Assembly: GCA_947683425.1 (NCBI GenBank)
Contig: CANTUQ010000020.1
Span: 5,645,001 to 5,709,000, forward strand
Reading direction: 5' to 3'
From: Excoecaria cochinchinensis
Taxonomy: Eukaryota; Streptophyta; Magnoliopsida; Malpighiales; Euphorbiaceae
Length of the DNA: 64,000 bases
The translations under genes were made by a program, and so were the position numbers. How positions within the stretch are numbered: the stretch's first letter is position 1; every line of letters begins with the position of its first letter. The notes under the pieces were generated by a model, which saw nothing but the letters and a program-made list of their open reading frames with translations, had not been told where the DNA came from and searched no databases. This document shows, one piece after another, positions 58,021 to 64,000 of this stretch.

Positions 58021-60804
58021 ATTTGACTCTGAAATAGTAAGTGCTCTACTAAATTTATATTTTTCCTAAATTTTAAGTATTATGTATATCTTAGGGTTTA
58101 TGAAATAATTAGAGTTTGATGGAATTAATTCGATAAATGCAAAATTAAGTGTTTAAAAATGTGTATTATGAAATAAAATTGAATTATGGACTTGGATTTG
58201 TCATTTACTAGCAAAATAATGCATTATGTTTGAACATGAATCCTTGTTATACTTTAGGGATTGAGAAATTATTTGAAAATTGATGTGTATGGATGCTTAA
58301 TGAATTATTTTGGTGCTAAAATCTAGAATTTAGGAATCTAATATACTATATGAGTATTGGCCCCTTCGTAATATGTAAAAATGAGATCAAACACTTGAAA
58401 TAGTCAAAAGGGTTTTAAAAATCCATAGAAAAAAATAGGGATTTTATTTAAAAGATACAATATGAATTAACTTGGAATGGCAAGCTTCTAAATTGGAATC
58501 TTAATGTAATGGGCTTATAAGAAATCTAAAGATAATATGAAAGCTTAATTTGAGAGTCTTGAATATTTGAACAAATTATGCTTAAAATGGTTGTAAGATG
58601 GTGTCATGGAAATGTGCATGTTCATATGCAGTGGAATCATTATTATGGACAAGCATGTCAAATGAAATTGAATGAACATAGGAGAAAAGGTTTGTGGATA
58701 TAATTTACTATCATTTTTCATACTTTGTTGATAATGTATGTGTGTGTGTGTGTTTGCATTAATTGTTGCGTTTATTTGATATTGAATTTATGAAACACTA
58801 ATTAGATATTACTTAAGATGTATGGAATGTTAAAATTGATGTAATGAAATTTAGTTAGCTAAATTACATTAAAACACACATTATGTAAGTACTTGAAGTA
58901 TACCATACGCATGTATTTTTGATGGATTGAAGTTAAATTAATGAAATTAGGGTTAGAATGTGGAAAATATATGTTTGAATGAAAGAAATGAATATAATAT
59001 GTATATTCTATGTGGTGGCCGAAATGAACCTAGGGTGGGAATTCAAAATATGCTTATAAAATTAATTTAATTTTGTCAGAAATAAGAAGTAATTAGAGAG
59101 AAGTTAAGAATGAAACTTCAATAGAGGTATTAAGGTTTTGGTCGAACTCTATGTATGTGTGAAATACAATGAATATGATGTGAATGTTGTTAAGTAAATT
59201 TAATGAAAGTACAAGTATGTGTACTTAAGATGCATTATGTGAATCATGAGACAATAACCATGTTTTAAGGCATAAAATGTTGCCAAAATGGAAATGAACA
59301 TATAATGTAACTAAAGAAATAAAATAATGGAATTGTTTTGCCCTTAGTACCTAGTAGCGAAACCATAAATATAGCATGTAATTGGCTAGCTATAGGGACA
59401 TACACCGTGGTACCAAGTCATGGCGACTCACTTTTGCAGAGTAATGGCAATCAACATAGGCACATAGTTGATAACAAGCAAGTTTATGGAGCAATTGACC
59501 CTAGGAGGTCACTTTTACTTGATTTCAATCTTTAGAGTCCTTGTCTCGCATATCCAGTCTGAGTGTTTTCACTGGATACTACCAGGGGGAAACTGTAATT
59601 TAAGTGCCAAAACGGTAATTATTGGAAAAAACATAATTGTAAGGAAAAAACTGTAATTAAATAATTAAATGAAGTATACATGAATATATGCAATTTAACG
59701 AGTTTATAACTTGTATGTGTGCTTGAATGATATTAATAATATGTCATATAAATAATGGCCAAAGACATGCATGGATTGAGAAATTCCCAGATGACATGAA
59801 AAATTGTGAATGGAATATTACAACGAGTTTCAAATACGATTAAGTTGAATCTTATTTTAGTTATTTTGTGTATCATGGTTACCTGCATCATGTATCCCAC
59901 TTAATTATCAAGGTTTGTGCTAACTTATTTAAGTGATGAGGTTTATTATGTATTTATAATATATTTTGTTATGCATATTTAATTACTTTGCAAAGTTTGA
60001 AGTTACATTAAATATATATCCAAACTACGTGACTTGTTGTATTATGTTTATACATTTGCAATATATTAAAAATAAAGTAAAATTAGTGGAGCGCTCTCAT
60101 TAAGCATCTAGCTTAGCATGTTGTTATTTTCCACACGTAGGTTAAAGAAACGTGTTCTTGAGATTGAGAGAATAGTCCAAAGAATATGCTGATATCTGAA
60201 GTCATATCGAAGTTTAGACGTGGAGGCTCAAATAAGACTCTTTTATTTTATGTTTAGGAAATTTTGATTTTTGGTTTGGCATGTACATTTGGTAGACAGT
60301 TTTGAAACACTATTGCAATAGGAAATTTTGTATCAAATAGTTGTAATAAAGTTAGCAGTTTAAGATTTTTCAATGTTATTTAAGTAGAAAATCTTCGTAT
60401 TATATGCAACTAATTTATAAATAAGCGTATTATGCTACGGATAGGTATGATATTATGGTTCATGTAATTATATAGTGAAAATAAGTATTGAATGCTGATA
60501 GACATGTAAATTGCTTAGAATTTATGGTTTGATATACAATGGAGGAAGGGAAAAGTTATGTTGCAATTTTATTATGCAACTTTGGAGTAGATATGTGATT
60601 TTAAAAGTGTAAAAAGAAATTTTCTTTATAGGAGGTTGGGTAACATTATAAGGAAACTCTGCCAAAATTTTGTAAGAATAAATAATAACAATTGGGAGTA
60701 TTTCTAATTTAAAAAGAATTTTGTTATTCATATATTATTGGATTATAGGATAGTTTATAACATTCTTATCCAACTCACTCATTGGATCGGGTATAGGTGT
60801 TACA
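58021..60804 (+). repeat. Old LTR-like segment, copy 3
   Basis: Ends GGTGTTACA at 60804 and is followed by a primer binding site. About 59340-59600 matches copy 2, and AAGCATCTAGCTTAGCATG (60103) parallels the GCTCAGCACG block. Left boundary uncertain. Confidence 0.6.
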
Positions 60805-60809
60805 TTTTG

Positions 60810-60821
60810 TGGTATCAAAGC
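60810..60821 (+). other. Initiator-Met-type primer binding site
   Basis: TGGTATCAAAGC, one change from the TGGTATCAGAGC site used by many plant Ty3/gypsy and Ty1/copia elements, five bases after the LTR end. Confidence 0.72.
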
Positions 60822-60951
60822 CTAGGCTTAGTAAGGTTCTTAATCTAGGATAAAAGAAAGTAGGGAAGGAGTTATAGCACTTTGTATACCTGTCAGTGAC
60901 CTTTAATAGTGAAGGCAATTACTCAAACATTTCACAGCATGGGTGGGGTAA
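60822..60951 (+). other. Leader remnant of the copy 3 element
   Basis: 130 bp of untranslated leader, then interrupted by LTR G. No gag follows. Confidence 0.5.
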
Positions 60952-62238
60952 TGTAAACACTGAGTCCTGAGATAACCTAAATCAGGGTTATCTAATGATA
61001 AAAGTAACGCCTGTTTACGGGCAAAAACATTAGAAGTGATGATTTTCTTGTTAAAATTGCTTTTTATAACCAAAATATAAAAAATAATAAAAAAGGAGTT
61101 TGGAATTATAGTGTTTTAGTCAAATTTGTCTTAAAAAAATTAAAAAAAAAAAATCGGCAGTTGGCGGTGTGCTGACATCACTCACCTGTGCGCACGCAGG
61201 CGTCGCCTGCCTACACTCAGTGCCCTACGAAGCACGTGCCCAGCGGGCGCTCCACATGCCCAACAATAGGCGTCGCGCGCCCACCGATGCCTGTCGATCG
61301 CCCTATCCTCCCAAATCCGCCGAAAACATGATTTTTGGCCTTTTTTCAGGATTTTTTCTCCAAATTTGATTTTTTATCCCTTTTTTTAAGAATTTTTATG
61401 ATTTTTTCCATTTTTAAAATATAAATAAGGAATATTTGAATTAATTAAGGGTTTATTCCTTAATTAATTAGGTTTTCCATTTTTTGCATTCATATAAATA
61501 GAAAAATTTGTAAAGAGAAAAGGGGAGGAAAATTCTTTTAGGTTAAAAAAATTATTTTCTCTTCTTCTCTTTTTCAAGAAAATTCTCTCTACATTTTTTT
61601 TGAATTTTCTCCTCCAAATAAACATTTCTTAAAATTTAAAAAATTCAATTCTAAATGAATAATTTTTCTTAAAACAAAAAAAAATGATTCTTTATTCTTG
61701 AGAATTTTTTTACTTTTTTTTAATCAATTTTTTTTTGATACAAAGAAAAATAATTCTTTGTTCTTGAGAATTGTTTATTTTTTCTTTAATCAATAATCAT
61801 TTTTGGGATAAGAAATTAATTTTTTGTTCTTGAAGAATTTTTATTTTTCTTTCATTATTTCTTTTTAAGCAAATTTTCTTTTTTGGAATAAAGTTTCAAT
61901 TTTATTATTTTCAATTCTAATTTTGCGATCAAAGCAAGAAAATCAATCATATTTTTTCCTCCATCAAATCCGAATTGGTAAATATTTTTGGCTCAATCTC
62001 TTATTTTTTATTTTTTTATTTATTTTTTGTTCATATTTAATTAGTCATTATGTAGATCTTTATATTTATTGTTTATTTATTTATTTTATGTTATCTTAGA
62101 TATAGATTTAACATTTTTTAGATTTCTCTTTGTTCTTTTTTATTTATTTGGCTATTCATTCTTCTTTTATTTATCATTGTTATTTATTATCGTCATTTTT
62201 CGTTATTATTGTTATTTATTTATGATTTATTTATTTTA

Positions 62239-62282
<44 letters not shown>

Positions 62283-63420
62283 CTATTAATATGTTGATTT
62301 ATTTGTTTCAATCATGTCACTTAATTTATTTGTCATTCATAATGCATTTTTTTCATATATTTTAATTTATTATTTATCATTTTATTTGTTTAATTGATCA
62401 ACTTTCTTGATTTAATAATTAACATTAATTTTTTGTGTTTGTTTTGGATTCCAATACTTGTTTTCCTTGTTTGGGTATTTTCGAAAGCAAATGGGGAGAT
62501 TCAAGAGACTCGTTTGGTTTGACCACTTATTTTTATTATTTGTTTTATTTTCTATATTTTGCTTTTTCATTTATTTTGTCATGTAATTTCTAATAAAATT
62601 ATTTATTTTATGCACGTTAAAAAGAAAATCACAAAAATATTTATATTAATTAATTTTGGAATTTTTCTAATAAAAATGGGACCAATGTTCTAGTTTTCTA
62701 TCCAAATAAACTGTCACCTCTAAAGTTTTTTCCTTAAGTATGCATGCAAGGACCAATGTCCTCATTCTTAATAAATATTCCGTTTTATACATGATTTGCA
62801 TTTACTTTATATTGGGGGTTGTATTCTACACCTAGTTTTATTGTAATTTATTATATTTTTATTTACCTTATTTTAATCCTGCTTTTATTTATAGCTTTTA
62901 TTACGTGATCGATATGCGCTCTAATTACTGCATTTAATCAAATGAGAAAAGGAATGAAAGTTTAAATTCAAAACTCAATTATAATTTAATCAAGGTATGA
63001 ATAAATGAAAAGTCCTGAACAATCTCTGGTCTTAGGCTCTATGAGGTTAGGTGAACCTTTCCAATGTTCTATTAGAAAGAAAATTCCAAAATATCTCTTG
63101 TTGCCCAAAATAGGCCCAAGTTGCATTGTCTTAGGCTCCATGAGATTAGACGAACCATCCCAATGTTCTATTGGGGTGGAGACTCCAAAACATCTCTGGC
63201 TTTCCCAAAATAGACGTATATGCATCGTCTTAGGCTTCACGAGATTAGATAAATTTTTCCAATGTTCTATTAAAAGGAGGATACCAAAATATCTCTGTTT
63301 GCCCAAAATAAACACACATGTGTTGTCTTAGGTTTAGTGAAGTTATACGACTTTTCCCAATATTTTAGTGGGTGGCAACTCCAAAACACCTCCTTGTTAC
63401 CCAAAATAGACACCCTTGTG
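60952..63420 (+). repeat. Tat/Ogre-like LTR G, 3' end truncated
   Basis: Starts TGTAAACACTGAGTCCTGAG, a diverged form of C's LTR start. It contains a CpG-rich block (61180-61330), an ATT run (about 62236-62280), the conserved GGACCAATGTCCTCATTCTT stretch near 62750, and four 98-99 bp repeats at its end. It stops about 90 bp short of the expected GTCACA and meets an opposite-strand LTR. Confidence 0.8.
63029..63420. repeat. 98-99 bp tandem repeat near the 3' end of LTR G
   Basis: GTCTTAGG recurs at 63029, 63128, 63227 and 63325. Each unit contains CCAATGTTCTATT and GCCCAAAATA. Related but shorter-copy versions occur in the LTRs of A, B and C. Confidence 0.9.
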
Positions 63421-63432
63421 TAGACGACCTCA

Positions 63433-64000
63433 CCGTCTATCGGGCTACCATAAGGCAGGATCATGGAGTCGCCACCCAATAAAACATCGGGAAAAGTAAT
63501 TCTAACCTTATGAGGCCAAAACCAGAGAGAGTTCGGGACCTCACTCTTATTCATACCTTTGGTTAATATTATGTGAATGGGTTTTTAAGATCAATTATTT
63601 TATCTCTTCTCTCACATGCAAATTATACAATAAAATTAAAGCGCATTACAAACACGTGTAAAAAAGCAATAAATAAAATATAACTACAATTATCTAAAAA
63701 CAAATATGAAACCATAAAAGAATGATAAAAATACATACATAAATCGGGCTATTCTTTTAGGCGGGAGCATTGGTTCCAAATTACTTATTTTATAAAAAGC
63801 TTAGAATTCTCAAATCGATTTAAACCTTTGCTTTGGGGTGAAAACCAGAATATGGATCCAGTTTTATTAGCAAATTTCATTTTGGTAGAAAACATTTGTG
63901 TGATGGTTCTTTTAAGCGCGGTAGAAAATCCTTTATTGATACAGACCACAAGCGAATTAAAAATAATAAAATAATAATTACATATTCCGAATGATAAATA
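63433..64000 (-). repeat. Partial Tat/Ogre-like LTR on the minus strand, runs off the window
   Basis: GGAGTCGCCACCCAATA, AAGCGCATTA and AAATCGGGCTATTC match the plus-strand form of the B and A LTRs. Its reverse complement follows C's LTR (23160-23900) closely, including the TGGTCTGTA and CACAAATGTTTTCTACC words. It lacks the usual TGTGACGCG start. Confidence 0.78.

Noticed and set aside
1..64000. Host protein-coding gene, tRNA or rRNA
   Set aside because: Read for conserved domains and cloverleaf-like stretches and found none; all coding similarity is to transposable elements.

Overview
The window is plant nuclear DNA, most likely from an angiosperm with a repeat-rich genome. I found no host gene, rRNA or tRNA gene, and no bacterial or organellar feature. 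Nearly every base can be assigned to, or suspected of belonging to, transposable elements. The coding content is broken Ty3/gypsy gag-pol and the two transposase genes of a CACTA (En/Spm) element.

Layout. Positions 1-52885 hold one plus-strand Ty3/gypsy retrotransposon, called D here. Its 5' LTR lies left of the window and its 3' LTR ends at 52885. D is cut by three independent insertions: (i) a minus-strand Tat/Ogre-like element A (1332-36082, target duplication CTTTG), (ii) a solo LTR E (36204-38483, target duplication GATCA), and (iii) a CACTA transposon F (38956-50009, target duplication GAT) that splits D's reverse transcriptase inside its catalytic YxDD motif. A carries in its own 5' LTR a second minus-strand Tat/Ogre-like element B (10677-34391, target duplication GAAAT). 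B contains a plus-strand, gag-pol-less relative C (21433 to about 33105). C's right end and part of B were lost in a deletion that joined them at a 3-base microhomology. D appears to sit in a still older LTR (52886-53855), which gives up to five levels of nesting.

The right side (52886-64000) holds three degraded LTR-like segments sharing motifs and a TTACA end; one is followed by an initiator-Met-type primer binding site. A Tat/Ogre-like LTR G starts at 60952, and an opposite-strand LTR piece runs off the window at 64000.

How the parts relate. A, B, C and G belong to one broad family, recognised by LTR ends TGTAGACAC...GTCACA on the sense strand, a GGGGGCAAC polypurine tract and a TGGCGACTCCGCTGGGGAC-like primer site. 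B has the most complete coding set: gag, protease, RT, two RNase H domains and integrase, all with stops or frameshifts. A keeps gag only. C keeps no protein gene but has LTRs, primer site and polypurine tract, so it would depend on enzymes supplied in trans. A and B each carry a different higher-order tandem repeat at the same place, between pol and the 3' LTR, and C carries several arrays. F carries a tnp2-type transposase and a Transposase_24-type second gene, both damaged. All identifications rest on motif recognition and comparisons made by eye within the window.
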